DNA from: JBNGOQ01 sp050589645
GTDB lineage: Bacteria > Bacteroidota > Bacteroidia > Flavobacteriales > Flavobacteriaceae
Direction of reading: 5' to 3'
NCBI RefSeq assembly: GCF_050589645.1
Contig: NZ_JBNGOQ010000004.1
Span: forward strand, 558,001 to 622,000
Length of the DNA stretch: 64,000 nucleotides
The translations under genes and the position numbers were made by a program. A model generated the notes under the pieces. That model was not told the origin of the DNA. It did no database searches and was given only the letters and a program-made list of their open reading frames with translations. Positions 24,459-34,150 of the stretch are shown piece by piece. The number at the start of each line of letters is the position of its first letter. The stretch's first letter is position 1.

Positions 24459-26473
24459 TCGTCCCATCGAAAAAAATACACTCCCTTTTCGCCCGTGTAG
24501 TGGAAAGGGAGTTTTTTTTGTATGCAGGTCCGTTTCCATCGGTCAATATAACTATGATAGTTACTACCGTCCGCAATGATTAGTTCTGGTTTTACGGAGT
24601 CGATAAAACGTTCCAAATGTATTTTTGGAGACTGGGTCAGCAGAACGTAGTGCGGTTTTGCCCTAGGTGGGGGATAGTGGCCCTGACTGTCCATGATAAA
24701 AAGACGCTCGTTACACAGCCAATACATCGCCGCCACCGCATCGTAGTTAACGGTAGCGATACGGTTGGCTATCTGGTAGGTAGCTACGACCTTTTTTACT
24801 GCTTCCCGATCTGTACCATACACCAGGAGCTTATGCCCTTGTTGATGCCATAGCACGGTATTTTTGGTTTGATGTGCCACTAGGAAAACCTCCTTTTGCC
24901 CCGTACGGTGGTTGGTGTGCAGTGTCCAGCCTTGAAAACAGCAAATGGCCACTAAAAAGAGGGCTATCCTACGGAAGTTTGATCGAATCGTACACCGTAC
25001 CAAGGTGATTATAATGCAATAGCTGAGAACAAACTGAGTGCCATCAAAGGGGATTGCTTTAAAAAGGAAGGCCTCCTGCCCGGCTATCCATGCGATGAGT
25101 TCGTTCATACTATGGATCAAAACATTGTAGGCCATAGCCAAAAAATCCGGAAGCCTATTGAACAATGCCAGAACGATGATCAAAATCCCTATGCCCAACA
25201 AGGCCCCCAAAAAGGGCACTAGCAAAAGATTGGAGATAAAAAACAGGCCCGGAAACTGATGAAAGTAGAGCAGGCTAATGGGAAACACCCCCAATTGGGC
25301 CGCCATACTTACCGAAAGCAATTGCCAGCCCTTTCGCAAGAACCAGGTTTTGGGCCGCCAGAATTTTTGGAACAGCGGATAGATCCAAACCACGGCGAAT
25401 ACGGCGGCATAGCTCATCTGAAAACCCACCTGGAACAGCAGGGCGGGGTCAAAGACCAATAGTATAAAGAACATGGACAGGGCCATGATGTTAAAGGTGT
25501 TGGCCGGTCTATTTAAGTACAAGGCGTAAGCCACAAAGGAGAACATGCCAACAGCCCTGATAACGGAAGCAGATAGGCCTGCAAGGAGGGCAAAGGCCCA
25601 AAGAAGAACCACCACGGCCAGGAGTTTTATAGTTTTTCCCTTGGGTAAGCGTTCCAAGGGGCTTAATAGCAGCTGTAACAGCCATAGTATGACACCGATA
25701 TGGAGTCCCGATACCGCCAAAATGTGCACGGCACCCGCTTTTTTATAAGTGTCGTAGGTGGCTGGGTCTATATCTTGGCGCTGTCCCAAAAGGAGCGCTT
25801 GGATGATGCTTAACTCCCTATCGTCAAAATGGGACTTTCGCAATTTTGAAACGATTTGGTCCCGTGTGGAGGCCGCAAGACCATATAAAGTTTGGGAGGG
25901 GTGCTCAAGAACAAGGTACTGTTCCTTATCCGGTCGCATTTGGTGATACACCCCTAAATTTTCCAGATAGTTTTTGTAATTGAACTGACCAGGGTTTAAC
26001 GGAGGTTTTATTTCCAATACCTGGGCATGGGTGAGCAGTTCGTCATCTACCCTGAGCTTCCTTTCCTTGGACAAGGTCAGTAACAATTTCCCAGAGGTCC
26101 TGTGTTGATCCAAGTGACGTACCGTAGCAATGTAGCGGTCCGAAAAGGTGTTGGATTTCATCACTTCCTGGATTTTGATATGCCATTGGTGCGTACCCTT
26201 AAAATTCCTCTGCTTATAATGATCCGTATGGTTTTTGGGTTTGGATAGGGAAATGGAGAGCATACCCAGCCCTATGGCAACAGCCATGGTAAGTACACCA
26301 AAATAAAGGGAATCGGTGTTGTTTCTTCCCAAGAACAAGGCAGTAAGTCCGATCAGGGAGCCCATTACCCAAAGAAGTGAAAAAAAAGGAGGGAGGTCCA
26401 GGAAATCGCCCAACAAAATACCGAGCACCAGGAAAAGGGTGAGTTTAATAGGTACGAACTTCAGTAGTTCCAT
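24455..26473 (-). CDS. comEC: ComEC/Rec2 family DNA-uptake channel protein
   Basis: 672 residues, the inner-membrane channel that carries single-stranded DNA into the cytosol during natural transformation. Several N-terminal helices and an OB-like periplasmic region (about 60-200) precede the ComEC core, with LLLGQRQDIDPATYDTYKKA and AGAVHILAVSGLHIGVILWL (about 230-265). The C-terminal soluble part is short and lacks the HxHxDH zinc motif of the metallo-beta-lactamase domain in Bacillus ComEC, so nuclease activity would need another protein. It is the first listed gene of a possible leftward group; the C40 peptidase gene ends 7 nt upstream of its start. Confidence 0.92.
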   Translation of the reverse strand: MELLKFVPIKLTLFLVLGILLGDFLDLPPFFSLLWVMGSLIGLTALFLGRNNTDSLYFGVLTMAVAIGLGMLSISLSKPKNHTDHYKQRNFKGTHQWHIKIQEVMKSNTFSDRYIATVRHLDQHRTSGKLLLTLSKERKLRVDDELLTHAQVLEIKPPLNPGQFNYKNYLENLGVYHQMRPDKEQYLVLEHPSQTLYGLAASTRDQIVSKLRKSHFDDRELSIIQALLLGQRQDIDPATYDTYKKAGAVHILAVSGLHIGVILWLLQLLLSPLERLPKGKTIKLLAVVVLLWAFALLAGLSASVIRAVGMFSFVAYALYLNRPANTFNIMALSMFFILLVFDPALLFQVGFQMSYAAVFAVVWIYPLFQKFWRPKTWFLRKGWQLLSVSMAAQLGVFPISLLYFHQFPGLFFISNLLLVPFLGALLGIGILIIVLALFNRLPDFLAMAYNVLIHSMNELIAWIAGQEAFLFKAIPFDGTQFVLSYCIIITLVRCTIRSNFRRIALFLVAICCFQGWTLHTNHRTGQKEVFLVAHQTKNTVLWHQQGHKLLVYGTDREAVKKVVATYQIANRIATVNYDAVAAMYWLCNERLFIMDSQGHYPPPRAKPHYVLLTQSPKIHLERFIDSVKPELIIADGSNYHSYIDRWKRTCIQKKLPFHYTGEKGVYFFRWDD

Positions 26474-26480
26474 GGTTCCA

Positions 26481-27035
26481 TCAGAGGATCCTGGCGGCCT
26501 TCACAAAGGCATAATTCCAGAAGCCCTCACGTAGGGAAGACACAATAACGCCTCTGGAACTGGTAGAATGGATAAATTTAATATCGTCACCTTCCACGGC
26601 GACGACCAAACCTACATGGTTGATTCGTTTTCCCTTTCTACTGGTCTTGAAAAAAAGCAAATCGCCTTTTGCCACCTTATTTATTTTAATGCGCTTCCCT
26701 CGGTCCGCCATTTCATGGGAGACCCTGGGCAAGGGAACATCGTGTTCGGCGAAGGAAACGTATAGTAGACCGGAGCAATCCATACCTTTTCTGGTAGTGC
26801 CCCCAAATCGATAACGCACCCCGGCAAAGGTCAGGGCGGTGCTGATGATGCCATCCGCTTTGCTGAGCGGTACATCTTCAGGGATCGTTTTGGGAGTTTC
26901 TTCGGGAGTGGGAACGGTTTCGGGAGATGCTTCAACACGTACAACGCGTTCCTTGCCATAGGTAGTCCTCTTTTTGGAAATACCACAGCTGGCAAGCAAA
27001 ACGAGTAGGCCAACGGTCAAGATTTTACGAAGCAT
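26481..27035 (-). CDS. NlpC/P60 (C40) peptidoglycan endopeptidase, lipoprotein
   Basis: 184 residues. A lipoprotein signal with lipobox LLASC (Cys at about 17) is followed by a proline/glutamate-rich linker and an NlpC/P60 domain. The catalytic set is visible: Cys in KGMDCSGLLYVSF, His in RINHVGLVV and a second His in IKFIHSTSSRG. Such enzymes cut between D-glutamate and the diamino acid in wall peptides. It is anchored to a membrane face in the periplasm. The gene lies between lpxB and comEC on one strand with short gaps. Confidence 0.93.
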   Translation of the reverse strand: MLRKILTVGLLVLLASCGISKKRTTYGKERVVRVEASPETVPTPEETPKTIPEDVPLSKADGIISTALTFAGVRYRFGGTTRKGMDCSGLLYVSFAEHDVPLPRVSHEMADRGKRIKINKVAKGDLLFFKTSRKGKRINHVGLVVAVEGDDIKFIHSTSSRGVIVSSLREGFWNYAFVKAARIL

Positions 27036-27068
27036 CCAAGGAATAGTATTTTCTCTTGGATATCAAAT

Positions 27069-28181
27069 TTAGGCATTTTCTACAATACATGTAGCTGTTT
27101 TTTCGCTTGCGCCCTTTCCGCCGAGTTTCTGTTCCAACTCATAATAGGCCTCAAAAAGCTTCTTGCGCCGGTCGTCGTCAAGGATTTTTGCCAGTTCGGA
27201 CCGCAGGTTTTTGGTATTCAAATTACCTTGTATCAATTCCTTTACCACTTCACGGTCCATAATCAGATTTACCAAGGAAATATAGTCTAGGGTAATGATT
27301 CTTTTGGCAATTTGATAGGACAACCAATTGCCCTTGTAACAGACCACTTGGGGAATTTTGAAAAGGGCGGTCTCCAGCGTGGCAGTCCCACTTGTGACCA
27401 GTGCGGCATAGGACAGGCTCAGTAGGTCGTAGGTTCTGTTGGAAACAAAGCCAACACTGGGCTTCTTCAAAAAGGGAGCGTAGAAATCCCGTTCCAAGCT
27501 AGGGGCGCCGGCAATAACGAATTGATAGTCACCAAAGGACTCGGTTACGGAAAGCATCACCGATAACATTTTTTGAACCTCCTGTTTGCGACTGCCCGGT
27601 AGCAGGGCAATAATGGGTTTTTTAGGGTCCAGGCCATTTTCTACCCTAAACCCGGTATCATCGGGTTGTGGCCTGTCGCCTATGGCATCGATCAATGGAT
27701 GCCCTACAAAAGACACTTTGTACCCATGCTTTTTCTCATAAAAATCCTTTTCAAAGGGTAAGATGACATACATGGCATCGATATCGCGCTTTATCTTCTT
27801 GATGCGCCCCTCCCTTGAGGCCCAAATTTGAGGTGAAATATAGTAATTGGTCCTAAAGCCATTTTCCCTGGCCCATTGTGCTATTCTGAGGTTAAACCCG
27901 GAATAATCGATGAATATGATAACATCCGGACCAAAAGCCTGGATATCTTCCTTGCAAAAGGCAATGTTCTTGAAAATAGTACGCAGGTTCCCCAAAACCT
28001 CCAGAAAACCCATAAAGGCCATTTCCTTATAGTGTTTTACCAGGGTTCCCCCGGCCTGCTGCATCAAATCCCCGCCCCAACATCGAACCACCGCTTTGGG
28101 GTCTTTTAGCTTTAAGGCTTTAATAAGGTTGGACCCGTGTAGATCTCCCGATGCTTCCCCGGCAATGATGTAGTATCTCAT
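27069..28181 (-). CDS. lpxB: Lipid-A-disaccharide synthase
   Basis: Joins UDP-2,3-diacylglucosamine to lipid X to form the lipid A disaccharide, at the inner face of the cytoplasmic membrane. 370 residues, the normal length. Family motifs are present: YYIIAGEASGDLHG (3-16), the MGFLEVLGNL region, PDVIIFIDYSGFNLRIA, YYISPQIWASREGR, VGHPLID, LLPGSRKQEV and SGTATLETAL. It follows surE and a small membrane gene on the same strand with a one-base gap, a common flavobacterial arrangement. Confidence 0.96.
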   Translation of the reverse strand: MRYYIIAGEASGDLHGSNLIKALKLKDPKAVVRCWGGDLMQQAGGTLVKHYKEMAFMGFLEVLGNLRTIFKNIAFCKEDIQAFGPDVIIFIDYSGFNLRIAQWARENGFRTNYYISPQIWASREGRIKKIKRDIDAMYVILPFEKDFYEKKHGYKVSFVGHPLIDAIGDRPQPDDTGFRVENGLDPKKPIIALLPGSRKQEVQKMLSVMLSVTESFGDYQFVIAGAPSLERDFYAPFLKKPSVGFVSNRTYDLLSLSYAALVTSGTATLETALFKIPQVVCYKGNWLSYQIAKRIITLDYISLVNLIMDREVVKELIQGNLNTKNLRSELAKILDDDRRKKLFEAYYELEQKLGGKGASEKTATCIVENA

Positions 28182-28182
28182 C

Positions 28183-28464
28183 TTAGAAGAATTTGTAATA
28201 TAAGATGACCATGGCGGTAAGCAGGGTGGCGATCATAACACCCCGGGCCCTTTTATCCCTGCGAAGACGTAAAAAACCAAAAAAGGCAACCAGGTTCAAA
28301 ATGGCGCCCAGGGCCAACAAACTTCCCACATGGCCCTGTGCTACAGCGGCCCTAAAGGTTTCCGGGATACCCAGATCCGAGAATAGGACGATGTACAGCA
28401 ACGTACCCAACGTATTGGCGATGATCCCTACTACAAAGCCGATCAAAACTTCTTTTTTATCCAT
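28183..28464 (-). CDS. Three-helix membrane protein between surE and lpxB
   Basis: 93 residues with hydrophobic segments at about 7-28 (LIGFVVGIIANTLGTLLYIV), 48-65 (SLLALGAILNLVAFFGFL) and 75-92 (GVMIATLLTAMVILYY), separated by a basic loop (RLRRDKRAR). It overlaps the end of surE by 8 bases and precedes lpxB by one base, so it is translated in the operon. Function unknown; the position suggests an envelope role. Confidence 0.85.
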   Translation of the reverse strand: MDKKEVLIGFVVGIIANTLGTLLYIVLFSDLGIPETFRAAVAQGHVGSLLALGAILNLVAFFGFLRLRRDKRARGVMIATLLTAMVILYYKFF

Positions 28465-29230
28465 GTAAGTTCCAGTTGTTTAGATGTTGAATGGCGTGGT
28501 GGGCGGTTAGGTCAAATTGGGTGGGCACCACCGAAATATAGCCATGTGCCAAGGCCCACTCATCGGTATCCTCTCCCTTGTCCAAAAGTTCAAATTGCCC
28601 CGTTAGCCAATAGTATTCCTTTCCATTGGGATTGGTGCGTTTATCAAATTTTTCCTTCCAGTTGGCCCTGGCCTGCCTACAGACTTTTACCCCTTTAATT
28701 TCTTCCTCTTTTAGTTTGGGGATGTTTACATTGAGCACCACGCCCCTTGGGATACCATTTTCAAGGGCTTCCATGACAATTTTTTTTATGGCTGCACTGC
28801 CCGGTCCAAAATCGGCCGACCAGGAATAATCGCAGAGCGAAAAACCAATGGCGGGAATACCCTCGATACCTGCTTCGATAGCGGCGCTCATGGTACCCGA
28901 ATAGATGACATTTATGGAGGAATTGGAGCCGTGGTTGATCCCACTGATACAAATGTCCGGTTTTCTGTCCAAAAGCTCCTGAAGTGCCAATTTTACACAG
29001 TCTGCCGGAGTACCGCTACAGCTGTATTCCTCTGTGTTCGGCTGGTCCGTTCGCACCTTTTTGGAATAGAGCATATTGTCTAGAGTGATGGCATGCCCCA
29101 TACCGGATTGTGGGCTGTCCGGGGCAACGACCACTACGTCCCCGATTTCGTTCATCAAACGGACCAAAGCTCTTAATCCGGGAGCAGAAATACCGTCGTC
29201 ATTGGTCACCAAAATCAAGGGTTTTTGCAT
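28457..29230 (-). CDS. surE: 5'/3'-nucleotidase SurE
   Basis: A metal-dependent phosphatase acting on nucleoside monophosphates, linked to stationary-phase survival. The open frame reaches 29266, but a TATTTTTG promoter box lies inside it at 29256-29249, so I place the start at the Met at 29230, where the family begins (MQKPLILVTNDDG; NDDG at 10-13 binds the metal). SGMGHAITL and SGINHGSNSSINVIYSGT, followed by AAIEAG, are also typical. From this start it has 257 residues, the usual length. It heads the surE, small membrane gene, lpxB series. Confidence 0.95.
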   Translation of the reverse strand: MQKPLILVTNDDGISAPGLRALVRLMNEIGDVVVVAPDSPQSGMGHAITLDNMLYSKKVRTDQPNTEEYSCSGTPADCVKLALQELLDRKPDICISGINHGSNSSINVIYSGTMSAAIEAGIEGIPAIGFSLCDYSWSADFGPGSAAIKKIVMEALENGIPRGVVLNVNIPKLKEEEIKGVKVCRQARANWKEKFDKRTNPNGKEYYWLTGQFELLDKGEDTDEWALAHGYISVVPTQFDLTAHHAIQHLNNWNLHG

Positions 29231-29248
29231 TGGATATAATTTATGGGG

Positions 29249-29256
29249 CAAAAATA
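29249..29256 (-). promoter_or_regulatory. surE: Minus 7 box of surE
   Basis: TATTTTTG on the minus strand, exact TAnnTTTG, 18 nt before the chosen start codon and inside the longer open frame. The minus 33 element is not clear. Confidence 0.45.
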
Positions 29257-29428
29257 CGTTTTTCATTAAGAAATGACCCCCTTGCCGTGTTTAACAAAAA
29301 ATTAATGGCAGCCCTCCAAGCTGGCATGGTTTTTTCACTATATTAGGGAATTCGTATCTTTAGTAGAGGATAGGGAGTCGTTAGTCCAATACTTAGGATT
29401 GGAAAATTTAAATCAAAGAAAGAAAAAT

Positions 29429-31564
29429 ATGAGAAAGAATTTCGCCCTCGCTTTATCGGTACTACTCGTTGCTGTTGCTTCTTGCAGCTTTACCAATAAA
29501 TCTTTTGAAACCGATGATAAGGACAAATTGCTGTTGGATCTGATAGCCTACGTGCTGGAACGCGGCCACTATGAGCCCAAAGATATCAATGATGATTTTT
29601 CCGCCAATGTTTTTGAGGATTTTATCGACATCATAGACCCCACCAAGCGATACTTTTTGGAAGCGGATATTCTGGAATTTGAAAAATACAAGTTTCAAAT
29701 AGACGACCAAATCAAGAATACCGATATCAGCTTTTTCAATGTGGTGCATAAAAAACTGATGGAACGTATGAACGACGCCAAGGGTATTTATAAAGAAGTA
29801 TTGGCCAAACCGTTTGACTATAGCAAGGACGAGATTATTGACATAAAATACGATGGGCAAGCATTTGCGAGCTCAAGAAACGATTTAAAGGAGCGTTGGA
29901 GAAAACAGTTAAAATACGCCACCTTGGGTACCTATGATACCAAGCTCACCAATGAAAATAAAAAGAAAGAAGACAACACCTCGGAAAAGGTGTTGAGTGT
30001 CAAGGAAGTGGAAATAGCCGCAAGGGAGGCCACGCTGAGTACCCTGGACGAGTTTTTTGATTTTGTGGACGATCTGGAACGTAAGGACTGGTTCGTGCAA
30101 TATATTAATACCATAGTGGACGAATTTGATCCACATACTTTTTATTTTGCCCCGGACGATAAGGATAAGTTCGATATAAGCATGTCCGGTAAGTTTGAAG
30201 GGATAGGCGCACGCCTGCAGAAAAGGCCCGAAGGTGCCAAAATTGTAGAAATTATTTCCGGTGGCCCTGTTTGGAGGGACCAAAAATTGGAAGTAGGTGA
30301 TGAAATCATCAAAGTTGGCCAGAACGGGGAGACTCCTGTAGACATCGTTGGGATGCGTCTGGACGATGCCATAAAAATGATCAAAGGACCAAAAGGAACG
30401 GTCGTGGACCTTACCGTTAGAAAAGTAGACGGTTCCATGGAGATTATATCCATTACCCGGGATGTTGTTGAATTGGAAGAATCCTACGCCAAATCGGCCA
30501 GTATCATAAAGGAAAACCAAAAATTTGGACTGATCAATCTTCCAAAATTCTATGTGGATTTTGATGATTACAGCGAAAGAAATGCCGCAACCGATGTTGC
30601 CAAGGAAGTAGAACGCCTTAAACAAGCAGGGATAGAGGGATTGGTTTTGGACCTTCGTGACAATGGCGGTGGTTCCTTAAAGACCGTCGTGGAAATGGCA
30701 GGCCTTTTTATCAAGGATGGCCCTGTGGTACAAGTACGCTCCTCTGGAAAGGGCAAGGAGGTGTATGATGACAAGGACGAACGCATTCAATGGGACGGTC
30801 CGCTAGTGATATTGGTAAACGAACTTTCGGCATCTGCCTCAGAAATATTGGCCGCCGCCATGCAAGATTATAAAAGGGCCGTGGTCATTGGAAGCAAGCA
30901 GACCTTCGGCAAGGGAACCGTACAGAATGTTATTCCCTTGGACAACATTGTAAGAAGCAACGAACACGGAGATCTTGGTGCGATAAAACTCACCACCCAG
31001 AAATTTTATAGAATCAACGGGGGCTCTACCCAGTTGGAAGGTGTAAAGAGCGATGTGGTGGTCCCGGACAAGTACAGCTATATCGATTTGGGCGAAAGAG
31101 ACCAGGAAAACCCTTTGGCCTGGGACAAGATTTCAGCGGCCGACTATCAGCCCTGGGACGGTTACATAGATTATGAGCAAACTATAGCCAACAGCGAAAA
31201 ACGCATGGCCGCAAGCCCTCAGATCAAATTGATCGAAGAGAATGCCAAGTGGTTAAAACAGCAACAGGATGAAACCGTAGTTTCCCTTAACTACGCGGTG
31301 TACAAGAAAAAGGAACAAAAGGTAAAGGAACAGTCAGACTATTTTAAATCGCTTTCGGACTACGATTCCAAACTTACCTTTGAATCCTTAAAGTACGAGC
31401 AGGAACTGTTTACCAAAGACCCGGTCTTACGAGAAAAGCGTGATCGCTGGCACAAAGACCTCGCCAAGGATGTCTATGTGGAGGAGGCCGTAAATGTCTT
31501 GCAGGACCTTAAGATCAGCAACATTAAGAACAATACCAAATTGGCCAGTGTAAACAAGGGCTAA
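29429..31564 (+). CDS. prc: Carboxy-terminal processing protease (Tsp/Prc), lipoprotein
   Basis: A periplasmic S41 protease that degrades or trims proteins from exposed C-termini. A TTG at 29399 is in frame, but the ATG at 29429 starts directly at the signal (MRKNFALALSVLLVAVASC, lipobox Cys at 19), giving 711 residues. Domain order follows E. coli Prc: an N-terminal helical domain (about 30-220), a PDZ domain (about 235-330, with GKFEGIGARLQ and GDEIIKVGQNG), the S41 core, and a helical DUF3340-like tail. The catalytic pair is Ser in SASASE (467-472) and Lys495 in FGKGTVQ. It is monocistronic, followed by a strong terminator. Confidence 0.95.
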   Translation: MRKNFALALSVLLVAVASCSFTNKSFETDDKDKLLLDLIAYVLERGHYEPKDINDDFSANVFEDFIDIIDPTKRYFLEADILEFEKYKFQIDDQIKNTDISFFNVVHKKLMERMNDAKGIYKEVLAKPFDYSKDEIIDIKYDGQAFASSRNDLKERWRKQLKYATLGTYDTKLTNENKKKEDNTSEKVLSVKEVEIAAREATLSTLDEFFDFVDDLERKDWFVQYINTIVDEFDPHTFYFAPDDKDKFDISMSGKFEGIGARLQKRPEGAKIVEIISGGPVWRDQKLEVGDEIIKVGQNGETPVDIVGMRLDDAIKMIKGPKGTVVDLTVRKVDGSMEIISITRDVVELEESYAKSASIIKENQKFGLINLPKFYVDFDDYSERNAATDVAKEVERLKQAGIEGLVLDLRDNGGGSLKTVVEMAGLFIKDGPVVQVRSSGKGKEVYDDKDERIQWDGPLVILVNELSASASEILAAAMQDYKRAVVIGSKQTFGKGTVQNVIPLDNIVRSNEHGDLGAIKLTTQKFYRINGGSTQLEGVKSDVVVPDKYSYIDLGERDQENPLAWDKISAADYQPWDGYIDYEQTIANSEKRMAASPQIKLIEENAKWLKQQQDETVVSLNYAVYKKKEQKVKEQSDYFKSLSDYDSKLTFESLKYEQELFTKDPVLREKRDRWHKDLAKDVYVEEAVNVLQDLKISNIKNNTKLASVNKG

Positions 31565-31585
31565 TCTTAAAAATACAAAATAGGG

Positions 31586-31610
31586 AACCCGGCCATGGCC
31601 GGGTTTTTTT
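31586..31610 (+). terminator. Terminator after prc
   Basis: aacccggcc-at-ggccgggtt, a perfect GC-rich palindrome, followed by seven T residues on the plus strand, 22 nt after the prc stop. Confidence 0.9.
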
Positions 31611-31762
31611 GTGTGCTGTAGTGGCTGCGAGGCATACACCAAGCTGTTCCAGGCTAAAGAGCGCAAAAAATTCCACAAAAGGACACAGGATTTAACACAT
31701 TCATGCAGCAAACAAGCGCTGTAGTTGTTAAATTTACCCTAGAACCTAGTAATACAACACGG

Positions 31763-33340
31763 ATGATACCTAAAAGGATTGTTTGGTTCCTATTTCTGTT
31801 GTTGGTGTTGGCATCCTGTAAGCAGGACGACAGCGATCCTACTGGAATGAACCCACCACCCGATGCCACGGAAATTTTGGTAAGCGATGAGCTGCGGTTA
31901 AATCCAACGGGGTACGCTCCCCTGTCCGCGTCCATTCTTTTGGAAACCAGTGAACCGGTTCGTGTACGTATGCGAGTTGTGGGACGAAGTGGAACTACCT
32001 CTGACCTCGTCCGGGATTTCCCGCAAATAGCTACGGACCACAACATTCCCGTTCATGGGCTCTATGGAGGTTTTGACAATACAGTAGTGCTGACTTTTTT
32101 TGACGACACCGGAAACGATCTTGGAAGTAAGACCTTTGGGATAGAGACCCTCCCTTTGAGCGACGCTATGCCACTGATTACGATTCAAGAGATGAAACAA
32201 GATCAGATGGCCCCTGGTATGACGCTGGTGAGCTACTTTGGCCATAATGGGGAACCCTTTCCACAAAGTCCTTTGATGTTCGATGCTTTTGGGGACATCA
32301 GGTGGTATCTCGATTTTAGCTTGCATCCACAGCTTAACCGGCTTTTCTTCGATGACGGTGTGGAGCGTTTGGCCAACGGGAATTTCTACTTTGGATCGGG
32401 AGGTGCCGGTTTCGGCGGTAGCGGGGACAACCGAATTTATGAGGTGGATCTCTTTGGCAATGTTGTTGACAGCTGGGATATGCCGGGATATGGTTTTCAT
32501 CATGAAGTGTCCGAAAAACCCGATGGTAATTTTTTGGTAACGGTGAACAAACTGGGAGCGGCGACCATTGAGGATTACATTATTGAAATAGACAGGAACA
32601 CCAAGCAGATCGTTCGGGAATGGAACTTAAACGAATCCCTGGACAATACACGCAGGACACTGATCGCTGATCCCGTAGATTGGGTCCATGTAAATGCGGT
32701 TACCTATGATCCATCCGATGATACCATTATTGTGTCCGGTCGTACCCAGGGCGTCATCAAATTAACGGCAAGCAATGAGGTGGTCTGGATTATGGGCCCC
32801 CATAAGGAATGGGGCACCGCGGGAAACGGTATAGACCTTAATCAGTTTCTATTACAACCCCTGAATAGTGATGGACAACCTATCCTAGACGTATCCGTTT
32901 TGGACGGGGATGCGAATCATCCCGATTTTGAATGGAACTGGTACCAACACGCACCCGTGATACATCCTAATGGAGACATCTTGCTATTTGATAATGGGGA
33001 CAACCGAAATTTTGTCGGGGGCACTTATAGCAGGGCGGTACAATATCGAGTGAACGAGCAGAACATGACGATCCAGCAGGTCTGGCAATACGGAAAGGAA
33101 AGGGACGAGGAGACTTATTCCCGTATCGTTTCGGATGTGGATTATTTGGCAGCGGAGGACCATATACTATTTTCTCCTGGAGCCGTAGTGCGCAATGGGG
33201 GGCGCTATGGAAAGTCTATAGAGATCAATTTTTCCACCGGAACCGTAATTTTTGAAGCGACCATAACACCTCCGATAGCCTTTTTTGATATCATTACACT
33301 GCACCGGACCGAACGTTTACCCTTGTACCCAGACCCATAA
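31763..33340 (+). CDS. Arylsulfate sulfotransferase (ASST) family lipoprotein
   Basis: The frame opens at 31703, but the lipoprotein signal starts at the Met at 31763 (MIPKRIVWFLFLLLVLASC), giving 525 residues. After an N-terminal beta domain the protein is a propeller with ASST motifs in order: GFHHEVSEKPDGNFLVTVN, WVHVNAVTYDP, IIVSGRTQG and YQHAPVIHPNGDILLFDNG. These carry the His, His/Asn, Arg and His that form the active site of the E. coli-type enzyme, which moves sulfate between phenolic compounds without PAPS. No DsbA/DsbB-like partners flank it. The nuclease gene follows after 9 nt. Confidence 0.88.
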   Translation: MIPKRIVWFLFLLLVLASCKQDDSDPTGMNPPPDATEILVSDELRLNPTGYAPLSASILLETSEPVRVRMRVVGRSGTTSDLVRDFPQIATDHNIPVHGLYGGFDNTVVLTFFDDTGNDLGSKTFGIETLPLSDAMPLITIQEMKQDQMAPGMTLVSYFGHNGEPFPQSPLMFDAFGDIRWYLDFSLHPQLNRLFFDDGVERLANGNFYFGSGGAGFGGSGDNRIYEVDLFGNVVDSWDMPGYGFHHEVSEKPDGNFLVTVNKLGAATIEDYIIEIDRNTKQIVREWNLNESLDNTRRTLIADPVDWVHVNAVTYDPSDDTIIVSGRTQGVIKLTASNEVVWIMGPHKEWGTAGNGIDLNQFLLQPLNSDGQPILDVSVLDGDANHPDFEWNWYQHAPVIHPNGDILLFDNGDNRNFVGGTYSRAVQYRVNEQNMTIQQVWQYGKERDEETYSRIVSDVDYLAAEDHILFSPGAVVRNGGRYGKSIEINFSTGTVIFEATITPPIAFFDIITLHRTERLPLYPDP

Positions 33341-33349
33341 ACCAGCTAA

Positions 33350-34150
33350 GTGAAAAATAAAACTATCTATACGGTATTATTGCTGCTCTGTGTAGTGGGC
33401 TTTTGGCTGTTCGAAAATTTCTATACTCCGGACACCTATTCCGAGCCGGAAGAGGAAGGTTCTAGACGGGAAATTCCCGAACAGTTGCTGCCGAGCTCCA
33501 CCACAGGGGTGGTTGTGGATCACCGTCATTTTTCCCTGTCCTATCACGAGGATTACGAGCAGGCAGAATGGGTAGCCTACCTTTTGAAGCAAACCGATCT
33601 TACGGATGACGATAGAAAGCGGCCTTATTTTATAGAAGATTCAAAGGTGAGGAGCAAATCGGCCGATTGGCGCAATTACAGAGGTTCAGGATATGACCGC
33701 GGACATCTGTGCCCGGCAGGGGACAGGCGTTTTTCGGCCTATGCTTATGACGAAACTTTTTATACGAGCAACATAAGTCCACAGGACAACGCGTTCAATG
33801 CGGGTGTTTGGAACAGGCTGGAGCAGCAGGCAAGGTATTGGACCAGGAAATATGGCACTTTGTTCGTAGCTACAGGAGGGGTTTTGGAAAAAGATCTGCC
33901 CAGCATAGGGGATGAGGATGTGGCCGTTCCACGTTACTATTACAAGATTATTGCCAAGGGAAACAAGGAGAATCCAAAGGTGGTGGCATTTTTGCTGCCG
34001 CACCAAGAAACAACAGCCCCTTTAGAACGTTTTTTAGTGCCGGTGGATAGCATAGAACGGTTAACAGGCATCGATTTTTTTGCCAAGTTGCCAGACGCGA
34101 TGGAAAACAGGATAGAAGCAAAAGCGGAAATGACGGATTGGAAGTTCTAG
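33350..34150 (+). CDS. Membrane-anchored DNA/RNA non-specific endonuclease
   Basis: 266 residues, with GTG as the apparent start codon at 33350. One N-terminal membrane segment (YTVLLLLCVVGFWLFENFY, about 7-25) anchors a beta-beta-alpha-Me nuclease domain of the NUC1/Serratia type. The catalytic DRGH is at 116-119, followed by CPAGDRRFSA, and the metal-binding Asn lies in SNISPQDNAFNAGVWNRLE. It should cut nucleic acids in the periplasm or outside the cell, for nutrition or defence. It may be co-transcribed with the sulfotransferase gene. Its stop overlaps the convergent rodA stop by four bases. Confidence 0.92.
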   Translation: MKNKTIYTVLLLLCVVGFWLFENFYTPDTYSEPEEEGSRREIPEQLLPSSTTGVVVDHRHFSLSYHEDYEQAEWVAYLLKQTDLTDDDRKRPYFIEDSKVRSKSADWRNYRGSGYDRGHLCPAGDRRFSAYAYDETFYTSNISPQDNAFNAGVWNRLEQQARYWTRKYGTLFVATGGVLEKDLPSIGDEDVAVPRYYYKIIAKGNKENPKVVAFLLPHQETTAPLERFLVPVDSIERLTGIDFFAKLPDAMENRIEAKAEMTDWKF

